From Nocardia stercoris (GTDB taxonomy: Bacteria > Actinomycetota > Actinomycetes > Mycobacteriales > Mycobacteriaceae): a stretch of DNA of 46,464 bases. Positions 7,121-14,873 of the stretch are shown here, piece after piece (position 1 is the stretch's first letter; each line of letters starts with the position of its first letter). The stretch lies in NCBI RefSeq assembly GCF_003696265.1, contig NZ_RFFH01000029.1, positions 1 to 46,464 on the forward strand, in the 5' to 3' direction. The notes beneath the pieces are model-generated. The model worked only from the letters and a program-made list of their open reading frames with translations, had not been told where the DNA came from and ran no database searches. The translations under genes and the position numbers were made by a program.

Positions 7121-7288
7121 CTATGCCGTCGCGCTGACAGGAACGATTCCCGTTGTCCCACCGGACAACTCCGAGGCGAACAGTGACAGGCCGACCGCAG
7201 CCGCGGAGGCGTCACACAGTTCGGCGGCGATCGCCGGGTCGCTCGCGGTGGGGGCGGGCCGGATGACCTTCGCCGCCTTGTCCGGCAC
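7121..7288 (-). CDS. Possible 55-aa hypothetical protein upstream of the YrdB-like gene
   Basis: In the 314-bp gap between two annotated genes, the minus strand holds an open frame from GTG 7288 to TAG 7121. Its codon use is similar to neighbouring genes (about 80% G/C at third positions by hand count), and residues such as TASDPAIAAELCDASAAAVG and LFASELSGGTTGIVPVSA look protein-like. There is no clear ribosome binding site and no family is recognised. The same frame continues upstream into the antisense of the hydrolase gene, so it could be chance. Confidence 0.28.
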   Translation of the reverse strand: MPDKAAKVIRPAPTASDPAIAAELCDASAAAVGLSLFASELSGGTTGIVPVSATA

Positions 7289-7378
7289 TCGCGGTGAACG
7301 TCCGACCGAGTCCAGTGCTGGGTACCCACCCGGCGTCCGAATCCAGCGCCGGATCCGAACCAACTCAGTGAACAGTTG

Positions 7379-7384
7379 TACACT
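7379..7384 (+). promoter_or_regulatory. -10 hexamer TACACT; leaderless start of the hydrolase
   Basis: TACACT is six bases upstream of the GTG at 7391, the spacing expected for a leaderless transcript. This supports GTG 7391 over the more upstream TTG at 7376. Confidence 0.5.
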
Positions 7385-7390
7385 CAATTG

Positions 7391-8602
7391 GTGACTGAAC
7401 TGGATCCGTACCGAGCCGCCGAGGCGCGCGCCTTGGGCCGGCTGACCGGCGTCGAGGTCGGAAGCGCGGTGGACGGGGTGGCGGCCGTACACCGGGCGAT
7501 CTCCGACCGGGTGTTCGCGGCGGTACGGCTCGGGGTCGGGCCGGCGGCGGCGCCGGTGAAGGTCGCACACGACGCGATATCGCAGGCCGTGTACCGCACG
7601 ATCGGGATGACCGCCGGGGTCGTCGGGCGGGTGGCCGGAGAAGCCGGTGGACTGGCCGGGGTGACACCGTCGCGGACCGCGCTGGGCGCCGGGGTCCTGA
7701 GCGCGGTGCAGGGGCTGATCGGGGACACGCTGGCCGATCACGAACCACTGCTGGCGAGTCCGATGACACTGCGGATGGACGGCGCGCCGGTGCCGCCCGC
7801 TGCGGCGGCCGAGCACTGCGAGCGGGTCCGCGGGCGGCTGGTGATCTTCCTGCACGGACTCGCCGAATCCGAGTACGCCTGGCGCTGGGGCGGCCGGACC
7901 GCCTACGGCGAACTGCTCGAACACGACCTGGACTGCACGTCGCTGCAGGTCCGGTACAACACCGGACTGCGGATCCACGACAACGGCGCCGATCTCGCCG
8001 AACTGGTCGACGCCCTGGTCGAGAGCTGGCCGCTACCGGTGGAAAGCATTGCGTTCGTGGGGCATTCGATGGGCGGGCTGGTGGTGCGCAGCGCCTGCCA
8101 CCAGGCCGTGGCAGCGGGTGCGAGCTGGGTGGACCACGTGACCCACGTGGTCTGCCTGGGGTCCCCGCACGCGGGTGCGCCGCTCGAACAATTCGTCCAC
8201 TACGCCGCCACCGCACTGGAACTGCTGCCCGAGACCCGGCCCTTCGCCCGGCTGCTGCGCCGCCGCAGCGCCGGGATCCGCGACCTGCGCCACGCCGCAC
8301 TCGTCGAATCCGATTGGGACGGAGTCGATCCCGAGGCACTGAGCCGCCCACCGGTGACCGAGCTACCGCCGCTGCCGGGCAGCGCCTACTACTACGTGGG
8401 CGCCACCCTCACCGAGAACCCCGAGCACCTGGTCGGCAAGCTGATCGGCGACGGCCTGGTGCGCGTGGCCAGCGCCACCGGCAGCGGCGGCACCCACGAG
8501 ATCGAATTCGCTGTCGCCGCACTGCTTCCCGGCGCCCACCACCTGGCCCTGCTCAACCACCCGACCGTGTACCACTACCTCTTGGAGTGGTTGAAGGCCT
8601 GA
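7391..8602 (+). CDS. Alpha/beta-hydrolase, PGAP1/esterase-like
   Basis: This 403-residue cytoplasmic alpha/beta-hydrolase has no signal peptide. The N-terminal 120 residues are a helical Ala/Gly/Val-rich region. The hydrolase core starts with LVIFLHGLAESEYAW (oxyanion-strand HG, His155), then the nucleophile elbow GHSMGG with Ser226 at about 224-229, and ends with GAHHLALLNHPTVYHYLLEWL, which supplies the catalytic His. The pattern of GHSMGGLVVRSA followed by THVVCLGSPHAGAPLEQ resembles PGAP1-like and lipase_3-like esterases that cleave lipid esters. The natural substrate is unknown. The next gene converges from the other strand 77 bp away and is also a lipase. Confidence 0.85.
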   Translation: MTELDPYRAAEARALGRLTGVEVGSAVDGVAAVHRAISDRVFAAVRLGVGPAAAPVKVAHDAISQAVYRTIGMTAGVVGRVAGEAGGLAGVTPSRTALGAGVLSAVQGLIGDTLADHEPLLASPMTLRMDGAPVPPAAAAEHCERVRGRLVIFLHGLAESEYAWRWGGRTAYGELLEHDLDCTSLQVRYNTGLRIHDNGADLAELVDALVESWPLPVESIAFVGHSMGGLVVRSACHQAVAAGASWVDHVTHVVCLGSPHAGAPLEQFVHYAATALELLPETRPFARLLRRRSAGIRDLRHAALVESDWDGVDPEALSRPPVTELPPLPGSAYYYVGATLTENPEHLVGKLIGDGLVRVASATGSGGTHEIEFAVAALLPGAHHLALLNHPTVYHYLLEWLKA

Positions 8603-8718
8603 CAGCTCGCGACCGAACGGCAGCGCAGCCGCCGATCCGGACCATGCCCACGTGCTGCCAGGCTCAGCGCCCGACCGGTTCAGCTCGCGACCGGACGACT
8701 GCGCAACCGCCGAATCCG
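8603..8718. repeat. Imperfect direct repeat pair, about 38 bp
   Basis: Positions 8603-8640 and 8681-8718 both begin cagctcgcgaccg and continue with about 32 of 38 matching bases, ending ccgccga(a)tccg. The second copy encodes the last residues of the minus-strand lipase; the first lies in the gap after the plus-strand hydrolase. It may be a small duplication that moved the lipase stop codon. Confidence 0.45.
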
Positions 8719-9993
8719 AGCCGGTGCCGCCGCCGTACCGCGATCACGCAGCGGCCGTCCCGTGAGCATCCGGCCGACGGTGGCAGCGAAACGGCGCTGT
8801 CCCCGCGCGGTTCGGCGGTCGAACCCGATCGAGACGACCGTACGGGTATGCCCCGCGATCTGCTGCCCGGTGAGGCGATCGGCGAGCCAGTCCAGCAGCA
8901 GCGGAGTGCCCGCGAACTGCAGCGGCGTGTGCAGACCCAGCCGGTCCCGCAGGTAGTCGACGTCGGCTCCCCCGGCCCGGTAGCGGTCCACCAGCCCGGC
9001 GATGTCGCGCTCGTCGATGACCTCGTCGTGCACCGCCTGGAAAACCAGCAGCGGCAGCTTCGGCGCCACCACCCCCGGACGGATATCGTCGATGACCGTC
9101 GCGACCTGCGGAGTCGCCAGGAAGGCACGCAGGCCACCGGTGATGTGCCGGTCGACGTCGCTGCGCGCGAACCGGGCCAGCAGCGGGAGGGTCGCGAGCC
9201 GGGCCGCGCGGTCCAGGCGCGCCGCGTATTCCGGCGACAGTCCCGCCCGCACCCGCCGGTCCAGCTCGGGGTAGGCCTTGCACAGTCCGGCCACGAACAC
9301 GGCGGGGAATCCGGCGAACACGGTGCCCTGCAATCGAACCAGGGTCGCGCCCGGATCACCGACCGGCGAACCCGCCACCGCGCCGACCAGATTCAGTTCC
9401 GGCGCGTAGTCGCCGGCGACCTCCGCGGCCCACACCGTCGCCAGCCCGCCACCCGAATATCCGCCCAGCGCGACCGGATTGCTCTCGTCCAAGCCGAGGT
9501 GACCGATGGTGGCCCGCACCGCGTCCAATGCCCGGTATCCCGGCTCCCGCGGCACCCCGAACCGGCCCGCGGTGCCGCCGTGATCGGGCACCGACACCAG
9601 CCAGCCGCGTTCCAGCGCCGCACCGATCTGCGGGAGCTCCAGCTGCGGCAGCGCGCCGATCACCCGGGCCCCCTGCCGCAGCGCGTACGACGGAAGGCAT
9701 TGCGGCGCAACCGCATCGATGGCGCACTGGAACGACAGCAGCGGCCGCCCCCACGGCCGGGCACCGTGCGGCGCCAGCACCGTGGTGACCGCGACCTCGG
9801 GCCGCCCGTCGAGGTCCTGGGTCCGGTACAGCAGCTGCCAGGCCGACACCCGTTGCGGGATCACCCCGAACAACCCGATCCGCACCGGCCGCACCCGGAT
9901 CACCGCGCCGGTGGCCAGCTTCTCGAAACCATCAGGGGCGGAATAGAACTCGTCGTCACCGGGCTTGGGCACCCGGGCACCTCGCATGCTCAC
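8680..9993 (-). CDS. Secretory-lipase (LIP) family protein
   Basis: This 437-aa protein has the layout of the LIP/CalA lipase family (PF03583), known in actinomycetes as cell-associated or secreted lipases. The core shows VPDHGG at about 135-140, the nucleophile motif GGYSGGG with Ser180, Asp323 in LVFQAVHDEVI, and His355 in RLGLHTPLQF preceding LLDWLADRLTG, which together form a plausible triad. No typical signal peptide is visible at the chosen start. GTG 9993 follows an AAAGGA box by seven bases, better than the upstream starts at 10095. The last few residues (arginine-rich) overlap a direct repeat and may be a recent alteration. A second lipase-like gene lies just upstream on the same strand, suggesting paired lipid-degrading functions. 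Confidence 0.83.
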   Translation of the reverse strand: MSMRGARVPKPGDDEFYSAPDGFEKLATGAVIRVRPVRIGLFGVIPQRVSAWQLLYRTQDLDGRPEVAVTTVLAPHGARPWGRPLLSFQCAIDAVAPQCLPSYALRQGARVIGALPQLELPQIGAALERGWLVSVPDHGGTAGRFGVPREPGYRALDAVRATIGHLGLDESNPVALGGYSGGGLATVWAAEVAGDYAPELNLVGAVAGSPVGDPGATLVRLQGTVFAGFPAVFVAGLCKAYPELDRRVRAGLSPEYAARLDRAARLATLPLLARFARSDVDRHITGGLRAFLATPQVATVIDDIRPGVVAPKLPLLVFQAVHDEVIDERDIAGLVDRYRAGGADVDYLRDRLGLHTPLQFAGTPLLLDWLADRLTGQQIAGHTRTVVSIGFDRRTARGQRRFAATVGRMLTGRPLRDRGTAAAPARIRRLRSRPVAS

Positions 9994-10107
9994 CGCACAG
10001 TCCTTTCGGGTATCGGTAGATCCGCCGCGTCGGCTCGACCCAAACCCTAGGGGGACCGGCCGGGCGGCAGAATTGTCGCCCGTACCAATTCGCACCGGCC
10101 GCGTTGG

Positions 10108-11241
10108 TCAGGAGCCCGGCAGCCCGGCCACCTCGGCAGTCGCGGCCGCGCCGCTCGCCGGATCCGCCGGACCCACCGCGCTGCCGGTGCCGCCCGCGCC
10201 GATCAGCCACGGATTCGGCGCGCACACCAGATCCGGATGCCCGCCGGGGTCGAGGGTCCGCAGCACGATCGACAGCGTGCGCGGCGAATACATCATGGTC
10301 AGATGATCGGACATGTCCTGCGGGCAGCCGTCCTGCAGCGTGATGTTCGAGACCGTCGCATCCGGTCCCGGCCGCAGGAACGTCAGGCTGTACGGATTGG
10401 TGACCTCGTCCCACACACTGCCGACCACCGTGTAGTCCACCCCGGGAACCGTGTCGCCGGGCGCGTTGAGCGCGCGCAGGAACGGCGAGCCGATCGCCTG
10501 CTCGATATTGGCCGGACCGGCGATCGGCACCGAGTACCCGAGCGCGTCCATCCCCGCGTCGGTCAGCAACCGGCCCAGCGACGCGATCCCGTCCAGGGCG
10601 GTCCCGTGATGGGTGGCCCCGAACGTGACCAGATGATCCACCCGGCCGGCACCACCGAGGAACTTCAGATACCAGTCGGCCGCGGTACCGCCCTGCGAAT
10701 GCGCGACCACGTCCACCTTCCCCGCTCCGGTCGCCGCCAGCACCCGATCCACGAAGGCGCCCACCTGCGCGGCCGAGTCCTCGATCGGCCCGACCGCGTA
10801 CCGGCCCGGCAGCACCGGCCCCACGCCGCCGCCTTCCGGCACGGACATGATCCCGTACTCGAAAGTGAAGGCGCAGAACCCTTCTCGCCGCAGCAACGGC
10901 GCCAGGGCCGCGAAACTCTCGTAGGCGTTCATCCAGCTGCCGTGCAACAGCACGACCGGCTCCGGATGCTCCGGGCTCGGCACGCAATCCCAATCGTCGG
11001 CACCCGGCGGCGCCGCGTCGGGATGGCCGACACCGTAGAGGAAGGCGGCCAGCGCGGCGGATTGTTCCGGCCCGGTGCCGACCGTATCGGCGGCGTGACT
11101 ACCCGCGGCCGAGCCGATCGCGGAATCCGCACCGCTGCCCGAATCCACCAGCGGGCTCGCCTGCGCCACCCCGAACACCAGCGCGCCGGCCAGCACGCAC
11201 CCGACCGCCCCCAGCGGCAGCCGGGATCTGTTTCCGAACAC
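10108..11241 (-). CDS. Secreted lipase/esterase, class 2 (EstA-like)
   Basis: This 377-aa exported hydrolase has an N-terminal signal peptide (NRSRLPLGAVGCVLAGALVF followed by AQAS) and a low-complexity Ser/Gly/Ala stretch to about residue 55. The mature domain has the oxyanion motif VVLLHGSWMNAYES at about 96-109, the nucleophile elbow AHSQGG with Ser182, and VTFGATHHGT just after, features of the lipase class 2 (PF01674) family found in Nocardia and Rhodococcus. Several Cys residues (CVPSP, GFCAF, QDGCPQD, DLVCAP) suggest disulfides. The GTG start at 11241 has only a weak ribosome binding site. The product probably acts on extracellular triglycerides or esters. The C-terminus is Gly/Ala-rich. 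Confidence 0.82.
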   Translation of the reverse strand: MFGNRSRLPLGAVGCVLAGALVFGVAQASPLVDSGSGADSAIGSAAGSHAADTVGTGPEQSAALAAFLYGVGHPDAAPPGADDWDCVPSPEHPEPVVLLHGSWMNAYESFAALAPLLRREGFCAFTFEYGIMSVPEGGGVGPVLPGRYAVGPIEDSAAQVGAFVDRVLAATGAGKVDVVAHSQGGTAADWYLKFLGGAGRVDHLVTFGATHHGTALDGIASLGRLLTDAGMDALGYSVPIAGPANIEQAIGSPFLRALNAPGDTVPGVDYTVVGSVWDEVTNPYSLTFLRPGPDATVSNITLQDGCPQDMSDHLTMMYSPRTLSIVLRTLDPGGHPDLVCAPNPWLIGAGGTGSAVGPADPASGAAATAEVAGLPGS

Positions 11242-11461
11242 TACTTTTCATCCGATCCGCACGCCCCCCGAGTCATACCGTCCGGCAATCACTGTGATCG
11301 CGGTCATGCTTCGTGAGCACCGAATCTAGGACGCGTATGATCCACAGTCATTGGGTCGCACAGGAAAACGTTCCAGTCAGGATTTGTTTCCGGTGACGAA
11401 ACTTCGGCGGATCGGGGGCCGGGAGTTGCCATCGGATACCCGCGATCGACACAATCGGCCG

Positions 11462-12694
11462 ATGCCCGTCACGGAAACCGCGCCCATCGTCACCCGCCTG
11501 GTCAGCGAGTGGCCGCGTGTGGCCGAACGGATGCTCGCCGCCGGACTGGGTGCCACCGCGCCCGTCTCCGATCTGCCGGCCGACCACTTCACCGCCGAGG
11601 TGCTGCCCGCCATCTACATGTGCGGGCACGCGTTCCTGCGGGCCGCGCAGCAGGGGCGGCCGTTCACCCGGGCCGAGGTCGCCGAATTCGTGGTGCCGGT
11701 CGCCGAACGGCATGCCGAGGACCGGATTCCGCTGCGCGTCCTGCTCGACGCCATCCACGGTTCGGCGCAGCTGGTCGTGCGGGAGGCCGGCGCCCTCGCC
11801 GAGCCCGGCGACACCGCCCAACTCGTCGAATTCGGTAGCCAGCTCCTGGAATTGATGACCCACATCAACGTCACCTGCGTCGAGACCTACACCGACGTGG
11901 AGCAGTCCATCTACAACGCCGAGCGGGAGGCCCGCCGCGCCCTGTGCACGGCGCTGCTGCTCGGCGCGCCGGCCGCGGAACTGGCGGCCCGGGCCAACAC
12001 CACCCTCGCCGAGCAGTACACGGTGCTGGCGATCCGGCTGCCACCCGGATCCCCGGGCGTCGCCGTGACCGATCTGCTCCCCCGCCGCCGGATCCGGCAG
12101 CTGCAACGCACCCTCGACAGCCTTACCGCCACCACCACCCTGAACACCTTCGACGGCACCACCGGGATCGCGCTGCTGCCCACCGGCCCAGAACTCGCCG
12201 CCGGCGACCACTCCGGCCTGGCCGCCGAGCTGGCGGAACGCTTCGGGGTCGACGTCTTCGTGGCCGAGTGCGCGGGAGTGGCACGGGATTCGGTTCCGGA
12301 GGCGGCCGCTCAGGCCGCCGAGGTGGCCGACCTGGCCCGGCTGCTGGGCCGCCCGACCGGGCTGTACCACCTCGACGACCTGCTGCTGGAGTACCAGCTG
12401 ACCCGCCCGGGCCCGGCCCGCGACCGGCTGGCCGAGCGGCTGGCGGTGCTGCGCGGCAGCGGGCACCTGATGGAGGCGGTCGCCGCCTACCTGCGGCACG
12501 GCTCGGACCGCAAATCCGCCGCGGCCGAGGTCCACGTCCATCCGAACACCTTCAGCTACCGGTTGCGGCGGGTCGCCGAGCTGACCGGGATGGACCCCGC
12601 CGACCCGCACGGTTCCCGGCTGCTGGCGGCCGCGTTGATCGTGCACCGCCTGTACCCGACTGCGCCCCAAGAGGATTCGGCCGAGCCGCGCTGA
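11462..12694 (+). CDS. PucR/CdaR-type transcriptional regulator
   Basis: This 410-aa regulator begins with an alpha-helical region (residues 1-140, with VTRLVSEWPRVAERML), followed by a GGDEF-like middle segment and a C-terminal PucR-type helix-turn-helix (PF13556): LMEAVAAYLRHGSDRKSAA then VHPNTFSYRLRRVAELTG, at about 340-380. Proteins with this layout typically activate nearby catabolic genes. ATG 11462 is chosen because an upstream extension to 11351 has no typical start, and an ACACAAT box lies about five bases before the ATG. The gene is divergent from the secreted lipase at 11241, with a 220-bp shared intergenic region, so it may regulate that lipase (inference). Confidence 0.8.
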   Translation: MPVTETAPIVTRLVSEWPRVAERMLAAGLGATAPVSDLPADHFTAEVLPAIYMCGHAFLRAAQQGRPFTRAEVAEFVVPVAERHAEDRIPLRVLLDAIHGSAQLVVREAGALAEPGDTAQLVEFGSQLLELMTHINVTCVETYTDVEQSIYNAEREARRALCTALLLGAPAAELAARANTTLAEQYTVLAIRLPPGSPGVAVTDLLPRRRIRQLQRTLDSLTATTTLNTFDGTTGIALLPTGPELAAGDHSGLAAELAERFGVDVFVAECAGVARDSVPEAAAQAAEVADLARLLGRPTGLYHLDDLLLEYQLTRPGPARDRLAERLAVLRGSGHLMEAVAAYLRHGSDRKSAAAEVHVHPNTFSYRLRRVAELTGMDPADPHGSRLLAAALIVHRLYPTAPQEDSAEPR

Positions 12695-12867
12695 GGCTCG
12701 AACAGGCCACGACACGGTTCGGTCTCACCGTTCGCAACATTCTGAGCACCGCTTGCGATTACTCTTGCGGACGCACCTCGGACGGCGCACTCTCTGTGCA
12801 TAGATCCGGCCGAGACCGGGAATTCGGTACTCAGCAGGCGCTGACCGGTTGTTGAGGAGGCGTGCGG

Positions 12868-13203
12868 ATGACTACCGACATCGCGGTGCTCGTCGTCTGT
12901 GCGGGCGTGACAGTAACAGTGTGGGCACTACTGGTGGCCTGGGTCGTCCGGCGGACCCGAGGCGCACGGCCACGCCGCCGCCCGGCACCGGTCCCCACGC
13001 CCGCGACAGCCGCGGCGGCAGCGGCCGAACTCGACACCCAGCTGACCACTGAATGGGCCTCCCGCAATCAGGTGTGGCCGGCGCTCAACGCCGAGAACGC
13101 CCTGCTGCGTGAGCGCCTCGCCGGCAAACTGAGCCCGCTGGAGTACCGGGCGCGGCTCGCCGACCTGGCCCGGCGGTGCGACCCCGAGGACGACCCGAAG
13201 TAA
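12868..13203 (+). CDS. Small single-TM protein with SHOCT-like tail
   Basis: This 111-residue protein has one membrane helix at about 6-28 (AVLVVCAGVTVTVWALLVAW), an Arg/Pro linker, an Ala-rich helix and a C-terminal segment LLRERLAGKLSPLEYRARLA that resembles a SHOCT motif, a short helical element often at the end of small actinobacterial membrane proteins. ATG 12868 has an excellent ribosome binding site (gaggagg, seven bases upstream). The function is unknown. The following gene encodes another small membrane protein on the same strand after 51 bp. Confidence 0.68.
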   Translation: MTTDIAVLVVCAGVTVTVWALLVAWVVRRTRGARPRRRPAPVPTPATAAAAAAELDTQLTTEWASRNQVWPALNAENALLRERLAGKLSPLEYRARLADLARRCDPEDDPK

Positions 13204-13242
13204 CAACCGAGGATCGGCAGTGCAATCCGGCCGGACGGGCAA

Positions 13243-13248
13243 TACGGT
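13243..13248 (+). promoter_or_regulatory. -10 hexamer TACGGT before the small membrane protein gene
   Basis: TACGGT lies six bases upstream of ATG 13255, implying a leaderless transcript separate from the preceding gene. Confidence 0.4.
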
Positions 13249-13254
13249 ATAGCT

Positions 13255-13701
13255 ATGCGAACTTTCGTACATCTGGTCTTGTTCGCCTGCGCGATAGCGC
13301 TGGGGGTGGGAACGTTCGGACCGCTCGTCGATTCGGTGTCGGCCCGGCACCTGCGGTTCACGGAACTGCGCGACGGACTGCCCACCGGCAGCACCTTCGC
13401 CGGGCTCGCCGGGCGGGACGTCGGTTTCAACTCCGCACTGACCCCGCTGCTGCTGATCGTGGCCGGGCTGATCCTGATCGCGGCGCTGGTCGGCTCGCGG
13501 CTGCTGGGCTGGCTCGGCGTGCTGGCCGGGTTCGGCCTGCTGGGCGTCTTCGCGTGGCGGTTCGACCAGCGCTTCGACGCCCAGCTGCGCGACGACTACC
13601 GGACGCTGTTGTCCGGCACGTGGGGCCTGTATCTGGTGGGCGGCGCGCTGGTCGTCGCCCTGCTCGCGCTGCTGGTCCCGAAGGAGCGGGTCACGGCCTG
13701 A
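13255..13701 (+). CDS. Hypothetical four-helix membrane protein
   Basis: This 148-residue membrane protein has predicted helices at about 4-26, 62-80, 83-99 and 123-142. A hydrophilic loop of about 35 residues between helices 1 and 2 (from SARHLRFTELRDG) would face the outside if the N-terminus is cytoplasmic. A second loop with RFDQRFDAQLRDDYR precedes the last helix. I do not recognise the family. It ends six bases before the convergent methyltransferase. Confidence 0.6.
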   Translation: MRTFVHLVLFACAIALGVGTFGPLVDSVSARHLRFTELRDGLPTGSTFAGLAGRDVGFNSALTPLLLIVAGLILIAALVGSRLLGWLGVLAGFGLLGVFAWRFDQRFDAQLRDDYRTLLSGTWGLYLVGGALVVALLALLVPKERVTA

Positions 13702-13707
13702 CCCGTC

Positions 13708-14604
13708 CTAGACTTTGCGCGCGAGGTGTACGGTCCGGGCCGCCAGCAGGAACAGGTCCGGGCGGAGGTCGACGCTCGCGGGGTCGGCGGGATCCAGTAG
13801 CCGGTCCAGCGCCGCCTGGTCGGTCGAGTCGAGATCCGCGCCGATCATGTCCCGGAACCGGGCAAGGTTGGCCCGCGCGATCCGGCGCACGATATCGCTC
13901 GCCGGTGCCGGCCGGTCGACGAGCACGCTGCGGCTGACCGCTCCGGGCAGCCCGGCCTCCGCCAGCAGTGCCACCCAGTCGTCGGCGACGATCACCGAGC
14001 CGGGCAGTTCGTCCCGCATGCGGGCGTACCGTTCGGCCTGCGCGGCGTCCAGCCGTTCCTGCAGGCCCGATCGCCCGAAGCCGAGTTCCTTGGGCAGCCA
14101 GCGCGGTGCGAGCCCGCCCTCGGCGACGGCGAGCACGCCGCCCGGACGCAGGGTCGCGGCCAGCGCGCGCAGGGCTCCGACCTGGTCGCCCACATGGTGC
14201 ACGGCGTTGGATACCCACACCAGGTCGGCGGCGGGCAGGTCGGCGAGCCCTTCCGGGAACTGCGCGACCCGGGTGCCGATCCGCACGCCGGCGTCCTTCG
14301 CCCGCTCGGTGGCCCGTTCCAGCAGTTCGGGCGCGCCGTCGACGGCGATGACCTCCGCGTCCGGGAAGCGCTGCGCCAGCAGCACCGCCGCGAAGCCCGG
14401 GCCACTGCCCACATCCAGAATGCGCTGCGGCGCACCCACTTCGATCAGGTCGAGGGCGCCCTCGTAGAAGGGACGGTAGGCCTCGGCCTCGGATTCCAGG
14501 TGGTCGGCCATTGCGGCCCAGTCGAAGTCGTCGTCGTGGTGATGGTGATGCGTGTGGGCGTTCTGGTGGTCGCCGTGGTCGTGGTGGTCCATGCCCACGA
14601 GCAT
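13708..14604 (-). CDS. SAM-dependent methyltransferase with His-rich N-terminus
   Basis: This 298-aa class I methyltransferase has motif I ILDVGSGPGFAAVLL (about 62-76), motif II around EVIAVDGAPELLERA, and the post-I segment DLVWVSNAVHHVGD. The C-terminal half (DWVALLAEAGLPG, then SRSVLVDRPAP) is like the Methyltransf_25/ubiE-like proteins of actinomycetes; the substrate is unknown. Before the domain is a striking tract beginning MDHHDHGDHQNAHTHHHHHD, nine or more His residues suited to binding metal. The start may be ATG 14604 (AGG box eight bases before) or ATG 14592. A 19-bp palindrome lies 30 bp upstream. Metal-linked regulation or maturation is an inference. Confidence 0.8.
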   Translation of the reverse strand: MLVGMDHHDHGDHQNAHTHHHHHDDDFDWAAMADHLESEAEAYRPFYEGALDLIEVGAPQRILDVGSGPGFAAVLLAQRFPDAEVIAVDGAPELLERATERAKDAGVRIGTRVAQFPEGLADLPAADLVWVSNAVHHVGDQVGALRALAATLRPGGVLAVAEGGLAPRWLPKELGFGRSGLQERLDAAQAERYARMRDELPGSVIVADDWVALLAEAGLPGAVSRSVLVDRPAPASDIVRRIARANLARFRDMIGADLDSTDQAALDRLLDPADPASVDLRPDLFLLAARTVHLARKV

Positions 14605-14633
14605 GCGGGCGACCTGCGAAATCTGCCAAAGAA

Positions 14634-14652
14634 ATTTGCCGAACCGGCAAAT
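14634..14652. promoter_or_regulatory. 19-bp inverted repeat ATTTGCCG-AAC-CGGCAAAT
   Basis: Two perfect 8-bp arms with a 3-base centre, located 30 bp upstream of the methyltransferase start, where it would overlap or flank the promoter. A partial extra half site (atctgcc) occurs at about 14621-14627. This looks like an operator for a dimeric repressor; the regulator is not evident in the window. Confidence 0.55.
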
Positions 14653-14873
14653 CGGCTCCGGTGTACGCGGGCATTGCGCGGACGCCGCCTTCCTCGTGGC
14701 CGTCGCCCGAACCACCGCCGGCCGCGATTCGCGACGGGACCATCAGAATCCGACAATCCGGCCATTCATGCCTAGATGCGCATATCCAAGTAATTGCATT
14801 TCCCTCTGTTGGAAAATTCGGGGGTCCGTGATTGAATGTCGCGTTCTGCCGAATTCAACTGGGGGGCATTGCC

